Below the pieces are notes generated by a model. It was not told where the DNA came from. It did not search any database and saw only the letters and a list, made by a program, of their open reading frames with translations. A DNA stretch of 64,000 nt. Source: Bradyrhizobium sp. CCBAU 51627 (GTDB taxonomy: Bacteria; Pseudomonadota; Alphaproteobacteria; Rhizobiales; Xanthobacteraceae). Numbering within the stretch: the stretch's first letter is position 1; each line of letters opens with the position of its first letter. Shown in pieces: positions 1-8,725 of this stretch. Both the position numbers and the translations under genes were made by a program. The DNA lies in contig NZ_LBJG01000005.1 of assembly GCF_028128765.1 (NCBI RefSeq), positions 372,001 through 436,000 on the forward strand. Reading direction: 5' to 3'.

Positions 1-90
1 GCAAGGTTGAGCGCTTTGCTTTCGGTCCGGATCACCCCGCCGCGGGCTAGCAACCGGTCCCTCCATACCACTTCAGGCTTGATCTATTTG

Positions 91-107
91 TTTGTATATC
101 ATACAAA
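91..107. promoter_or_regulatory. Palindromic operator upstream of the tetR-desaturase pair
   Basis: The sequence TTTGTAT-atc-ATACAAA is a perfect 7-bp inverted repeat with a 3-bp centre. It ends 20 bases before the chosen tetR start at 128, in AT-rich sequence that stands out from the GC-rich surroundings. Size and position fit an autoregulatory TetR operator. Assignment to this TetR protein is inferred from adjacency. Confidence 0.6.
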
Positions 108-127
108 TAAGCGAGCAAGAGGATCCG

Positions 128-832
128 ATGGTAGAAAAGTCGGCCCAACAGGCGCTTGAGGCGGCTGGCGACCCCAAGCATGCGGCGCGGGCGACGCGCT
201 CCGCTGGCCGCAAGATGCGTTCCCTGCTGCTGGATGCAGCGAGCCCGTTATTTCGGGAGCGTGGGCTCTCGGGCACCGCGATCACCGACATCGCAGCTGC
301 TGCGAACGCGTTCCCGAGCCAGATCACCTATTATTTCCGAACCAAGGAGGCGCTGTTCGTCGAATGCGCCTGCCGTGATCTGCTGTATCTGGCGCAAGCC
401 ACCGAGCAGGCGGCGCTGAAGGCGCGCACGCCGCGCGAGTACACCCGCGCGTTGGCCGAGACCGTGACGGCGAGCGATTCGATTGCCTTCTTCGCCGAGG
501 CGCTGACGCTGACGCGTCGACGCCAGGATCTCGCCCCGCTGGTCGAGCGCACCATCGAGCGCCTGCACTCTGAAGGCGCGCGCGCCTATGCGGGCCAGGT
601 GGCGCGACACGGCTGGCGCTCGCTGCGCGCGCCGGACGAAAGCTCGCGGCGGTTCTGGGCCGTCGCCATCGGAATCATTCTCGAAGGCTGCGCCATGGGT
701 CGTTCGCCAGAGGCGCTCTGCGCCGAGATGCTGCGCGTGCTCGGGGAGCAGGCGAAATCCACCGGCGACACTGCGCGGCTACGTCTCGTCGACGAGCACG
801 ATGCCTCAAGCCATCAGAGCGAGGAGGGGTAG
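128..832 (+). CDS. TetR/AcrR family transcriptional regulator
   Basis: A 234-residue one-component repressor. The N-terminal helix-turn-helix of the TetR family lies at about residues 25-75 and includes the motif ITYYFRTKEALF, the usual recognition-helix and helix-4 signature. The rest is a helical ligand-binding domain with no assignable ligand. The ATG at 128 is preferred to the one at 92, because AAGAGGA sits 4 bases upstream of it and because the palindrome at 91-107 would otherwise be coding. The stop is 3 bases before the desaturase start, so the two genes are almost certainly one transcript. By analogy with DesT-type regulators it may sense fatty acyl-CoA, but that is inference. Confidence 0.85.
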   Translation: MVEKSAQQALEAAGDPKHAARATRSAGRKMRSLLLDAASPLFRERGLSGTAITDIAAAANAFPSQITYYFRTKEALFVECACRDLLYLAQATEQAALKARTPREYTRALAETVTASDSIAFFAEALTLTRRRQDLAPLVERTIERLHSEGARAYAGQVARHGWRSLRAPDESSRRFWAVAIGIILEGCAMGRSPEALCAEMLRVLGEQAKSTGDTARLRLVDEHDASSHQSEEG

Positions 833-835
833 GTC

Positions 836-1861
836 ATGACGGCGCTTCGCATGCGGGCCCGCGATTTCCTTACCGACGATCAATTGGCTGACGTACGACA
901 ACGCGTGACCTGGAAGGGTGTCGCGATGATCGCGCACGCCTGGACGCTGATCATTGGCGCAATCGCCCTGGTCGCGTGGTGGCCCAATCCGATCACCTAT
1001 GTCCTCGCGGTCGCGATCATCGGCTCGCGCCAGCTTGGACTTGCGATCCTCATGCATGACGGTGCCCATGGCTGCCTGTCTGCCGACGAGAAGATCAATC
1101 TGGCCCTGAGCCAATGGCTCTGCGCCTATCCGCTCTTTGCAGAGACACGCAGCTACCGGCGCTACCATCTTCAACACCACGCTCGCACCCAGCAGGAGGA
1201 CGATCCTGATCTGGTGCTGTCGGCGCCGTTTCCGATCACTAGGCTGAGCTATCGCCGCAAGTTCATTCGCGACATCACCGGGCAGACCGGCTACCAGCAG
1301 CGCAAGGCGCAATTGCTCAACGCGCTCGGGCCGACGGAGTGGCCGTGGCGGCAGCGCGCCGCCCATTTCTGGGAGAAGCTCGGCCTGCAATGCCTCGTCA
1401 ACGCCGCGATGTTCGCCGGCCTCGCAGCGGCCGGTGTGTGGTGGGCCTATCCCTTGTTGTGGCTGGTGCCGCTACTCACCTGGATGATGGTCATCACCCG
1501 CATCCGCAACATCGCCGAGCATGCTGTCGTGCCCGATAGCAGCGATCCCTTGCGCAACACGCGGACCACGCACGCAAACTTCCTCGAGCGTCTGTTCATC
1601 GCGCCGTATTACGTGAACTATCACCTCGAGCATCATCTTCTGTTCTACGTGCCCTGCTACAATCTCCCGAAGGTGCATCGCCTGCTCAGCGAGAGCCGGC
1701 ATGCCGGCCGGATGGAGGTGCAGCCGGGCTATGCGGCAGTGCTGCGTCTTGCGACCGCGAAGCCCGATCAGGATGACCGCCCCGGCGAGCTCGTGAACAG
1801 CGCGCGCCGTGCGCAGGCAGGGGCGGTGGTAGACGCTAACCAGACCAGTGGCGGGTTCTAG
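836..1861 (+). CDS. Membrane fatty acid desaturase family protein
   Basis: 341 residues with the three histidine boxes of the membrane di-iron desaturases: HDGAHG near residue 79, HLQHH near 110 and HLEHH near 264. Hydrophobic segments precede box 1 and lie between boxes 2 and 3, as expected for an inner-membrane enzyme that inserts a double bond or hydroxyl into a lipid chain using oxygen and reduced ferredoxin or rubredoxin. The substrate cannot be read from sequence. It is translationally coupled to the TetR gene: the GGAGGGG just before that gene's stop serves as ribosome binding site. Regulator plus desaturase suggests membrane-fluidity or lipid-stress control. Confidence 0.85.
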   Translation: MTALRMRARDFLTDDQLADVRQRVTWKGVAMIAHAWTLIIGAIALVAWWPNPITYVLAVAIIGSRQLGLAILMHDGAHGCLSADEKINLALSQWLCAYPLFAETRSYRRYHLQHHARTQQEDDPDLVLSAPFPITRLSYRRKFIRDITGQTGYQQRKAQLLNALGPTEWPWRQRAAHFWEKLGLQCLVNAAMFAGLAAAGVWWAYPLLWLVPLLTWMMVITRIRNIAEHAVVPDSSDPLRNTRTTHANFLERLFIAPYYVNYHLEHHLLFYVPCYNLPKVHRLLSESRHAGRMEVQPGYAAVLRLATAKPDQDDRPGELVNSARRAQAGAVVDANQTSGGF

Positions 1862-1904
1862 GGCTGCATCCCAAATGAATGCTGGTCGAAGTTCCTATCT
1901 TGGC

Positions 1905-1933
1905 TTGACATTCCGGCCCCGGACAGTGTCTAC
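1905..1933 (+). promoter_or_regulatory. Possible sigma-70 promoter of the fab operon
   Basis: A perfect TTGACA at 1905-1910 is followed 17 bases later by GTCTAC, a weak -10. It lies 100 bases upstream of the fabD start in the only sizeable gap before the fab genes. Confidence 0.4.
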
Positions 1934-2032
1934 GGCCCCCTTTGGAGCATGATCCGGAACCATGGCCTAAGGCCGTGCGTAATCGGCTGCCGGTTCTCGA
2001 GAGGGATCACGCCCGACAAGCAGGGAGCGCCG

Positions 2033-2992
2033 ATGACGGCAGCATTCACATTTCCTGGGCAGGGTTCCCAGGCAGTCGGTATGGGCAAGGCCCTGGCCGA
2101 CGCCTTTCCGGTAGCACGCGCCGTGTTCGACGAGGTCGATGCCGCGCTCGGCGAGAAGCTGACCGCGACGATCTGGGATGGCCCGGCCGAAACCCTTCAG
2201 CTCACTGAAAACGCCCAGCCGGCTCTGATGGCGGTGTCTGTGGCCACTCTGCGGGTGCTCGAGGCCGAGGCAGGGTTTTCCGTGGGGCGGGACGCGGCCT
2301 TCGTGGCCGGCCACTCGCTCGGCGAATATTCGGCGCTGGCGGCGGCCGGCAGCCTGACCATTTCCGACACCGCGCGGCTGCTTCGCATTCGCGGTCTCGC
2401 AATGCAAAAGGCCGTGCCTGTCGGCGCCGGTGCGATGGCCGCGCTGCTTGGCCTTGATTATGACGCGGCTATGGAGGTCGCCAAGGAGGCGGCTCAGGGC
2501 CAGGTCTGCCAGGCCGCCAACGACAATGGCGGCGGACAGGTGGTCGTCTCCGGCGACAAGGCCGCGGTCGATCGCGCTGTCGAGATTGCCAAGACCAAGG
2601 GCGCCAAGCGCGCGATGCTGCTGCCGGTGTCCGCGCCGTTCCATTGCAAGCTGATGCAGCCTGCGGCCGACGCGATGGCGGAGGCGTTATCCAAGGTCAC
2701 GATCAAGGCGCCAGCCGCGCCGCTGGTGTCGAACGTGCTGGCCAGCGCCATCACCGATCCCGACGAAATCCGCCGCCGGCTGGTCGAGCAGGTCACCGGC
2801 ACGGTGCGCTGGCGCGAGTCGGTTGCCTATATGGCGGGGCAGGGCGTCACCCGTTTCTTCGAGATCGGCGCGGGCAAGGTGCTGACGGGACTCGTGAAGC
2901 GCATCGCTGACGGCGCCGTCGGTGTTGCGGTCGGTGGTCCGAACGACATTGCTGCCGCCAGGGATGCATTGGCCGCTGCGAAGCAGGGCTAG
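2033..2992 (+). CDS. fabD: Malonyl CoA-acyl carrier protein transacylase
   Basis: 319 residues, the normal FabD length. It moves malonyl from CoA to the phosphopantetheine arm of ACP, feeding fatty-acid elongation in the cytoplasm. Visible motifs are GQGSQ at the N terminus and the nucleophile elbow GHSLGE (catalytic Ser near residue 91); the paired active-site His is in APFHCKL near 200. An upstream in-frame ATG at 1949 would add 28 residues unlike FabD, so the start at 2033 is used. It is first of the fabD-fabG-acpP-fabF order, with 15 bases to fabG. Confidence 0.95.
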   Translation: MTAAFTFPGQGSQAVGMGKALADAFPVARAVFDEVDAALGEKLTATIWDGPAETLQLTENAQPALMAVSVATLRVLEAEAGFSVGRDAAFVAGHSLGEYSALAAAGSLTISDTARLLRIRGLAMQKAVPVGAGAMAALLGLDYDAAMEVAKEAAQGQVCQAANDNGGGQVVVSGDKAAVDRAVEIAKTKGAKRAMLLPVSAPFHCKLMQPAADAMAEALSKVTIKAPAAPLVSNVLASAITDPDEIRRRLVEQVTGTVRWRESVAYMAGQGVTRFFEIGAGKVLTGLVKRIADGAVGVAVGGPNDIAAARDALAAAKQG

Positions 2993-3007
2993 AGGAGTAA
3001 GTACGCG

Positions 3008-3745
3008 ATGTTCGATCTGACAGGCAAGAAGGCGCTCGTCACCGGCGCGACCGGCGGCATCGGCGGCGCGATCGCCCAGGCGCTGCACGCGCAGGGCGCC
3101 ACCGTCGCGATATCGGGGACGCGCAAGGACGTGCTCGACGAGCTTGCCGGCAAGCTCGGAGAGCGCACCCATGTGCTGACCTGCAATCTCTCCAAGGCTG
3201 ATGAGGTCGAGGCGCTGGTGCCGGCTGCTGAAGCTGCGATGGGGCAGGTCGATATTCTCATCGCCAATGCCGGCATCACGCGGGATAACCTGTTCGTTCA
3301 ACTCCGCGACGAGGACTGGGACGAGGTCATCAACGTCAACCTGACCGCAACTTTCCGTCTGGCGCGCGCCGCCACCAAATTGATGATGCGCAAGCGCTTC
3401 GGCCGCATCATCGCCATCACCTCGGTGGTCGGCGTCACCGGCAATCCCGGGCAGGGCAATTACAGCGCATCGAAGGCCGGCCTGATCGGCATGATCAAGA
3501 CGCTCGGCGCCGAATACGCCAAGCGCGGCGTCACCGCGAACTGCATCGCGCCCGGTTTCATCAAGACGCCGATGACGGATGTGCTCAACGACAAGCAGCG
3601 CGATGCGATTCTGACCAAGGTTCCGGCGGGCCGTCTGGGAACGCCCGAGGACATTGCAGCGGCCGCCGTCTATCTCAGCTCGAACGAAGCATCCTACGTC
3701 ACCGGACAAACCATCCACGTCAACGGCGGCATGGCCATGATCTGA
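3008..3745 (+). CDS. fabG: 3-oxoacyl-[acyl-carrier-protein] reductase
   Basis: A 245-residue short-chain dehydrogenase that reduces 3-ketoacyl-ACP with NADPH in each elongation cycle. It shows the cofactor motif TGATGGIG near residue 13, NAG near 86, and the catalytic YSASK near 150 with its upstream Ser. The C-terminal region TGQTIHVNGGMAM is typical of FabG. GAGGAG precedes the ATG. Position between fabD and acpP makes FabG far more likely than another SDR. Confidence 0.95.
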   Translation: MFDLTGKKALVTGATGGIGGAIAQALHAQGATVAISGTRKDVLDELAGKLGERTHVLTCNLSKADEVEALVPAAEAAMGQVDILIANAGITRDNLFVQLRDEDWDEVINVNLTATFRLARAATKLMMRKRFGRIIAITSVVGVTGNPGQGNYSASKAGLIGMIKTLGAEYAKRGVTANCIAPGFIKTPMTDVLNDKQRDAILTKVPAGRLGTPEDIAAAAVYLSSNEASYVTGQTIHVNGGMAMI

Positions 3746-3754
3746 CAGCCTCGT

Positions 3755-3782
3755 CCCGCACTGCCCACAGGGGCGGTGCGGG
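3755..3782 (+). terminator. Hairpin downstream of fabG
   Basis: CCCGCACTGCCC pairs with GGGCGGTGCGGG around a 4-base loop, with a single G-U pair. No T run follows, so it may act as an RNA-stabilising or attenuating structure rather than a full intrinsic terminator. It sits just after the fabG stop, before the separate acpP promoter region. Confidence 0.45.
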
Positions 3783-3879
3783 ATGCGGCAAACGGCCGTT
3801 TCCGAAGCGAAATGAGGCGTGTAGTCAAGGCACTTGAAGTATGATAACCGGACGCTCAACGGATGGGCAAAGAACGCCA

Positions 3880-3906
3880 TTGCAGGTTTTTGAAACCCTG
3901 TATATT
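3880..3906 (+). promoter_or_regulatory. Candidate acpP promoter
   Basis: TTGCAG at 3880-3885 and TATATT at 3901-3906, spaced by 15 bases, which is a little short. It is the only AT-rich -10-like element upstream of acpP, a gene normally expressed much more strongly than its neighbours. Confidence 0.35.
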
Positions 3907-4056
3907 GGCGATGCGGAGCCTTGGCCGTCGTTCGCGGGGTCTCTATCGGTTAAGATGGGACCAAATCAAAGTTCGTAAGCGAAGGCAGTCAACGACCACG
4001 ACGGCTCGTATCGTCCCGGGGGGTCGGGTCTACAGGGAACAACACGAGGTTATGCA

Positions 4057-4296
4057 ATGAGTGACATTGGCGAGCGGGTTAAGAAGATCGTGGTCGAACA
4101 CCTTGGTGTTGAACCCGAGAAGGTTGTCGACGCTGCGAGCTTCATCGACGACCTCGGCGCCGACAGTCTGGACACCGTCGAGCTGGTGATGGCGTTCGAA
4201 GAAGAATTCGGGTGCGAGATTCCGGACGATGCCGCTGAGACGATTCTCACCGTCGGCGACGCCACCAAGTTTCTCGAGAAGAACGCGAAGAGCTAA
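4057..4296 (+). CDS. acpP: Acyl carrier protein
   Basis: 79 residues, acidic and four-helical. The phosphopantetheine attachment Ser is in GADSLDTVE (about residue 37), the invariant AcpP motif. It carries growing acyl chains for FabF, FabG, LpxA and other partners. GAGG lies 7 bases before the ATG. A separate leader upstream and a terminator-like hairpin downstream (4326-4362) suggest its transcript level is set apart from fabF. Confidence 0.97.
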   Translation: MSDIGERVKKIVVEHLGVEPEKVVDAASFIDDLGADSLDTVELVMAFEEEFGCEIPDDAAETILTVGDATKFLEKNAKS

Positions 4297-4325
4297 GGCT
4301 CTTCATTTTCGCGGGGACAACATTG

Positions 4326-4362
4326 AAACCGGACGGGCCGCTTCCCAGCGGCCAGCCGGTTT
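4326..4362 (+). terminator. Terminator or attenuator between acpP and fabF
   Basis: AAACCGG pairs with CCGGTTT and an inner GGCCGCT pairs with AGCGGCC around TCCC, followed by the T-rich tract TTTCTTGTTATT. This is a strong stem with a U-rich tail starting 30 bases after the acpP stop. It probably ends most acpP transcripts while letting some continue into fabF. Confidence 0.65.
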
Positions 4363-4404
4363 CTTGTTATTGGCCGTGAATCTTTCGATGCGGAGTTTTC
4401 GGAT

Positions 4405-5670
4405 ATGAGGCGGGTTGTCGTCACTGGTCTCGGCATGGTGTCGCCACTCGGCTGCGGCGTCGAGCCAACCTGGAAACGCATCCTCAACGGCGAGAGCGGT
4501 GCGCGCAGGATCGAGAGCTTCGATGTCTCCGATCTGCAGACCAAGATCGCCTGCACCGTCGTGCGCGGCGACGGCAGCAACGGCAGCTTCAATCCCGACA
4601 AGTGGATGGAGCCGAAGGACCAGCGCAAGGTCGACGACTTCATCATTTTCGGCATGGCCGCCGCGGGCCAGGCGCTCGACGATGCCAATTGGCATCCCGA
4701 GACCGAAGAGGACAAATGCGCGACCGGCACCATGATCGGCTCGGGCATCGGCGGCCTCAGCGGCATTGCCGACACCGCGATCCTCCTGAAGGAGCGCGGC
4801 CCGCGCCGGGTGTCGCCGTTCTTCATTCCGGGCCGCCTGATCAATCTAGCTTCCGGTTACGTCTCGATCGCCCATGGGCTGAAGGGACCGAACCATTCGG
4901 TGGTCACGGCCTGCTCGACCGGCGCCCATGCGGTCGGCGATGCCGCCCGTCTGATCGCGCTCGGCGATGCCGACGTGATGGTCGCGGGCGGTGCGGAGTC
5001 GCCGATCAGCCGGATCGGCATTGCCGGCTTCAATGCCGCGCGCGCGCTGTCGACCGGCTTCAACGAGACTCCCGAGAAGGCCTCGCGTCCTTACGACAAG
5101 GACCGCGATGGTTTCGTGATGGGCGAGGGCGCCGGTGTCCTGGTTCTGGAAGAGCTCGGGCACGCCCAGCGCCGCGGCGCCAGGATCTATGCCGAGGTGA
5201 TCGGCTACGGCCTGTCGGGTGACGCCTATCATATTACATCGCCGTCGCCCGATGGCGATGGCGGTTTCCGCAGCATGTCGGCCGCGCTCAAGCGCGCCGG
5301 TCTGACGGCATCCGATCTCGATTACATCAACGCGCACGGCACCTCGACGCCGCTCGGCGACGAGATCGAGCTTGGCGCGGTGGAGCGCCTGCTCGGCAAC
5401 GCAGCATCCAAGGTTTCGATGTCCTCGACCAAGTCCTCGACCGGCCATCTCCTCGGTGCGGCCGGCGCAATCGAGGCGATCTTCGCCGTTCTCGCGATTC
5501 GCGATAATGTCGTCCCGCCGACCATCAATTTGGACAATCCGTCGGTGGAGACTGCGATCGATCTCGTGCCGCATAAGGCGAAGCAGCGTGAGGTCAACGT
5601 CGCGCTGTCGAATTCTTTTGGTTTCGGCGGTACCAATGCGTCGGTGATCGTCCGGCGTCTGGCCCAATAG
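4405..5670 (+). CDS. fabF: 3-oxoacyl-[acyl-carrier-protein] synthase II
   Basis: 421 residues with the full thiolase fold of KAS II. The catalytic triad is visible: Cys in TACSTGAHA near 170, His in NAHGTSTPLGD near 313, and His in SSTGHLLGAAGA near 350. It condenses malonyl-ACP with acyl-ACP and sets chain length. The N terminus MRRVVVTGLGMVSPLG and the C terminus SFGFGGTNAS are diagnostic. It is expressed with, but partly insulated from, acpP by the hairpin at 4326-4362. Confidence 0.96.
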   Translation: MRRVVVTGLGMVSPLGCGVEPTWKRILNGESGARRIESFDVSDLQTKIACTVVRGDGSNGSFNPDKWMEPKDQRKVDDFIIFGMAAAGQALDDANWHPETEEDKCATGTMIGSGIGGLSGIADTAILLKERGPRRVSPFFIPGRLINLASGYVSIAHGLKGPNHSVVTACSTGAHAVGDAARLIALGDADVMVAGGAESPISRIGIAGFNAARALSTGFNETPEKASRPYDKDRDGFVMGEGAGVLVLEELGHAQRRGARIYAEVIGYGLSGDAYHITSPSPDGDGGFRSMSAALKRAGLTASDLDYINAHGTSTPLGDEIELGAVERLLGNAASKVSMSSTKSSTGHLLGAAGAIEAIFAVLAIRDNVVPPTINLDNPSVETAIDLVPHKAKQREVNVALSNSFGFGGTNASVIVRRLAQ

Positions 5671-5795
5671 TTTGTGTTTGCGGCGAATCCACCGTTTTGC
5701 CGTATTCGGCGATAGTCATATCTGTGGGCGCGTGCATTTGGCTCGGCAAGTGATTGTCAGGCTGCGATTGAACCGGCAGGATTCAGGTTGCTTCG

Positions 5796-7055
5796 ATGAG
5801 TGAAAGGCCGCCCATTTCGCCCCGGAGTCCGCGGGCAGCGCTCGAGCCCGAGCAGGTCCCGCCGCCGCCGAAACGTTCGGAGCGGGCGCGCAGTCCCCTG
5901 GTCGTGGTCGGCAACGCCATCATCACCCTGCTTTTGATCGGCATGATCGGCGCGGGGGCGGCCTATTACTACGGTCGGCAGGTGCTCGAGTCGCCCGGGC
6001 CATTGAAGGAAGACAAGGTCGTCAACATTCCCCAGCGTGCGGGCAAGCGCGACATTGCCGAGACGCTGAACCGGGAAGGCGTGACCGACGTCAATCCCTG
6101 GGTCTTCATCGGCGCCGTTGCCGCGCTGAAGGCGAGCTCGGACCTCAAGCCGGGCGAATATTCGTTCCAGAAGAACGCGTCGCTGCGCGACGTCATCGCC
6201 ACCATCGTCGAGGGCAAGGTGGTGCAGCACGCCGTCACGATTCCGGAGGGCCTGACCTCCGAGCAGATCGTGGCGCGGCTCTCCGATAACGACATCTTCA
6301 CCGGCAGCGTGCGCGAAGTGCCGCGCGAAGGCACGCTGCTGCCCGAGACCTACAAGTTCCCGCGCGGGACCCCGCGTGATCAGGTGATCCAGCGCATGCA
6401 GCAGGCGCACAAGCGCGTGCTTGCCGAGATCTGGGAGCGCCGCAGCCCCGATCTTCCGGTCAAGACGCCGGAGCAACTGGTGACGCTCGCCTCGATCGTC
6501 GAGAAGGAGACCGGCAAGCCCGACGAGCGCAGCCGCGTTGCCGCGGTGTTCGTCAACCGCCTCAAGCAGAAGATCAAGCTGCAGTCCGACCCGACCATCA
6601 TCTACGGCCTCGTCGGCGGCAAGGGTACGCTGGGACGCCCGATCAAGCGCAGCGAGATCACGCAGCCCTCGCCCTACAATACCTATGTGATCGAGGGCCT
6701 GCCGCCGGGCCCCATCTCCAATCCCGGCCGCGCCTCGCTGGAGGCCGCCGCCAACCCGGCCCGCACCCGCGATCTCTATTTCGTCGCCGACGGTTCGGGC
6801 GGGCATGCCTTCACCGAGACCTACGACGCGCACCAGAAGAACGTCGCGAAACTCCGCGCGATGGAGAAGCAGATCCAGAACGACACGGTCGAGCCGGCCG
6901 AGGAGCCGCCGCCGGCCGCTGCCGCACCCGCGGCTGCAGATACGGCGCCGACCGCCACCACACCCAAGCCGCCCCAGAGGAAGCCGCCGGTCCGGCCGGC
7001 GGCGCCCGCCCGCCAGGGCGCGGTGCAGCCTTCGCCGCAGGTGATCCAGCGCTAG
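5796..7055 (+). CDS. mltG: Endolytic murein transglycosylase MltG
   Basis: 419 residues. A short cytoplasmic N terminus is followed by one transmembrane helix at about residues 42-65, then LysM-like and YceG domains in the periplasm. The catalytic Glu is in ASIVEKETGKP near 233; LQSDPTIIYGL is another family signature. It cuts nascent glycan strands near the membrane and so sets their length. The last 70 residues are an Ala/Pro/Lys-rich disordered tail beyond the usual MltG core. Its place after fabF matches the common alphaproteobacterial order. Confidence 0.93.
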   Translation: MSERPPISPRSPRAALEPEQVPPPPKRSERARSPLVVVGNAIITLLLIGMIGAGAAYYYGRQVLESPGPLKEDKVVNIPQRAGKRDIAETLNREGVTDVNPWVFIGAVAALKASSDLKPGEYSFQKNASLRDVIATIVEGKVVQHAVTIPEGLTSEQIVARLSDNDIFTGSVREVPREGTLLPETYKFPRGTPRDQVIQRMQQAHKRVLAEIWERRSPDLPVKTPEQLVTLASIVEKETGKPDERSRVAAVFVNRLKQKIKLQSDPTIIYGLVGGKGTLGRPIKRSEITQPSPYNTYVIEGLPPGPISNPGRASLEAAANPARTRDLYFVADGSGGHAFTETYDAHQKNVAKLRAMEKQIQNDTVEPAEEPPPAAAAPAAADTAPTATTPKPPQRKPPVRPAAPARQGAVQPSPQVIQR

Positions 7056-7174
7056 GCCTGATCCGCGCAGGCCGGCCTGCGAACATTGCGGATTCCACTT
7101 TCCTGCAAAATAGTCTTAAGATTCGCGTGGCCTGATGGCCTCGCGAATCCCATGATGTCGGAGAATTTGACCTG

Positions 7175-8062
7175 ATGGCGCTGTCGTCCATGACCGGCTT
7201 TGCCCGAAGCCACGGCGCAAGCGGGCCGTATACGTTCGAGTGGGAATTGAAGTCGGTCAACGCCAAGGGCTTTGACTTGCGGGTGCGGCTGCCGCAGGGG
7301 TTCGAGGAGCTCGAGGCCCACGCCAAGAAGCGTGCGGGCGAGCTGCTCTCGCGCGGCACCGTCTACGCCAATCTCAACGTCAAGCGCGCCAACGCGGCCG
7401 CCTCCGTCCGCATCAACGAGGACGTGCTCAACGCCGTGCTGAAGGCGGCCGCGCTGATCTCCGGCAAGGTTGACGCGGTGGCGCCGAGCATCGACGGCCT
7501 GCTTGCCATCAAGGGCGTGGTCGAGGTCGGCGAGCCCGAGGGTGACGAGGAGGAAGACAAGGCGGCGCGTGTCGCCGCTGCCGAGGCCTTCGACAAGGCG
7601 CTCGACGAGCTCGTCGCGATGCGCAAGCGGGAGGGAGTTTCGCTCGGGCAGATACTGAGCCAGCGGGTCGACGAGGTCGAGCAACTGGCGAAAAAGGCCG
7701 AGGCCGCGCCGAGTCGCAAGCCGGAGGCGATCAAGGCGAAGCTCGCCGAACAGATCGCTGCGCTGCTCGATACCTCCGACCGTTTCGATTCAGACCGCCT
7801 GATGCAGGAGGCGATCCTGATCGCGACCAGGGCCGACATCCGCGAGGAACTCGACCGCATAGCCTCTCACATCGCGCAGGCGCGCGAACTGATCGGCAAG
7901 GGCGGCCCGATCGGCCGCAAGCTCGACTTCCTGGCGCAGGAGTTTCACCGCGAGGTCAACACCTGCTGCTCGAAGTCGAACGATATCGAGCTGACCAATA
8001 CCGGCCTCGCCATGAAGAACGTGGTCGAGCAATTCCGCGAGCAGGTCCAGAATCTGGAGTGA
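7175..8062 (+). CDS. yicC: YicC family endoribonuclease or RNase adaptor
   Basis: 295 residues starting MALSSMTGFARS, the hallmark of the YicC family, and ending with the conserved DUF1732 region containing EVNTCCSKSNDIELT. In E. coli YicC is a metal-dependent RNase that helps degrade the small RNA RyhB; the role in this organism is not known. It is followed after 3 bases by gmk, a pairing conserved in many bacteria. Confidence 0.92.
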   Translation: MALSSMTGFARSHGASGPYTFEWELKSVNAKGFDLRVRLPQGFEELEAHAKKRAGELLSRGTVYANLNVKRANAAASVRINEDVLNAVLKAAALISGKVDAVAPSIDGLLAIKGVVEVGEPEGDEEEDKAARVAAAEAFDKALDELVAMRKREGVSLGQILSQRVDEVEQLAKKAEAAPSRKPEAIKAKLAEQIAALLDTSDRFDSDRLMQEAILIATRADIREELDRIASHIAQARELIGKGGPIGRKLDFLAQEFHREVNTCCSKSNDIELTNTGLAMKNVVEQFREQVQNLE

Positions 8063-8065
8063 TCG

Positions 8066-8725
8066 ATGACAACGGGGGGGCACGGAACTGACGGTGTCGA
8101 ACGGCGCGGCTTGATGTTCGTGCTGTCCTCGCCATCGGGCGCAGGCAAGACGACGCTGTCGCGGATGTTACTCGAGCGTGAGCCCGGCCTGAAGATGTCA
8201 GTGTCGGCGACCACGCGCCAGATGCGGCCGGGTGAAGTCGAGGGGCGTGACTATTTCTTTGTTTGCAAGCCCAGATTCGAGACGATGGTCGAGCAGGGCG
8301 AACTGCTCGAATGGGCCACCGTGTTTGATAATCTTTATGGGACGCCGCGTGAGCCGGTGGAGGCAGCACTGTCGGCCGGACAGGACGTGCTGTTCGACAT
8401 CGACTGGCAGGGCACCCAGCAACTGCACCAGAAGGCAAGCGTCGATGTGGTTCGCGTCTTCATCCTGCCGCCCTCGGCGGCCGACCTCGAGAAGCGGCTG
8501 CAGTCGCGTGCGCAGGATTCCGACGAGGTGATCCGCAAGCGCATGAGCCGCGCCAGCCACGAGATGAGCCACTGGGCCGAATACGACTACATCGTCATCA
8601 ACCACAATGTCGATGACGCCTTCGCCGAGGTGCAGTCGATCCTCAAGGCCGAACGCCTCAAGCGCGAGCGGCGGACTGGCCTCGTGAGCTTCGTGCGAGC
8701 GCTGCAAGGTCAGCTTCAAGGCTAG
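8066..8725 (+). CDS. gmk: Guanylate kinase
   Basis: 219 residues. It phosphorylates GMP or dGMP to the diphosphate using ATP. The P-loop SSPSGAGKTT is at about residues 17-26, followed by the GMP-binding region VSATTRQMRPGEVEGRDYFF. It overlaps the convergent gene at 8658-9983 tail to tail by 68 bases, so the two transcripts must share an antisense segment. Confidence 0.96.
   Translation: MTTGGHGTDGVERRGLMFVLSSPSGAGKTTLSRMLLEREPGLKMSVSATTRQMRPGEVEGRDYFFVCKPRFETMVEQGELLEWATVFDNLYGTPREPVEAALSAGQDVLFDIDWQGTQQLHQKASVDVVRVFILPPSAADLEKRLQSRAQDSDEVIRKRMSRASHEMSHWAEYDYIVINHNVDDAFAEVQSILKAERLKRERRTGLVSFVRALQGQLQG

Larger units (their letters stand above)
3746..4056. other. fabG-acpP intergenic region
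   Basis: 311 bases without a convincing gene. It holds the hairpin at 3755-3782, a candidate acpP promoter at 3880-3906, and a leader of about 150 bases before acpP, suggesting acpP has its own strong transcription start. Confidence 0.5.

Noticed and set aside
1952..1977. GGAAC-N17-CGTA upstream of fabD as a stress promoter
   Set aside because: The -10 tetramer has a mismatch, and fabD is a housekeeping gene with a TTGACA element nearby.
2687..3880. 397-codon open frame on the minus strand across fabD and fabG
   Set aside because: It is antisense to two core genes with clear catalytic motifs; its composition is that of a shadow frame.
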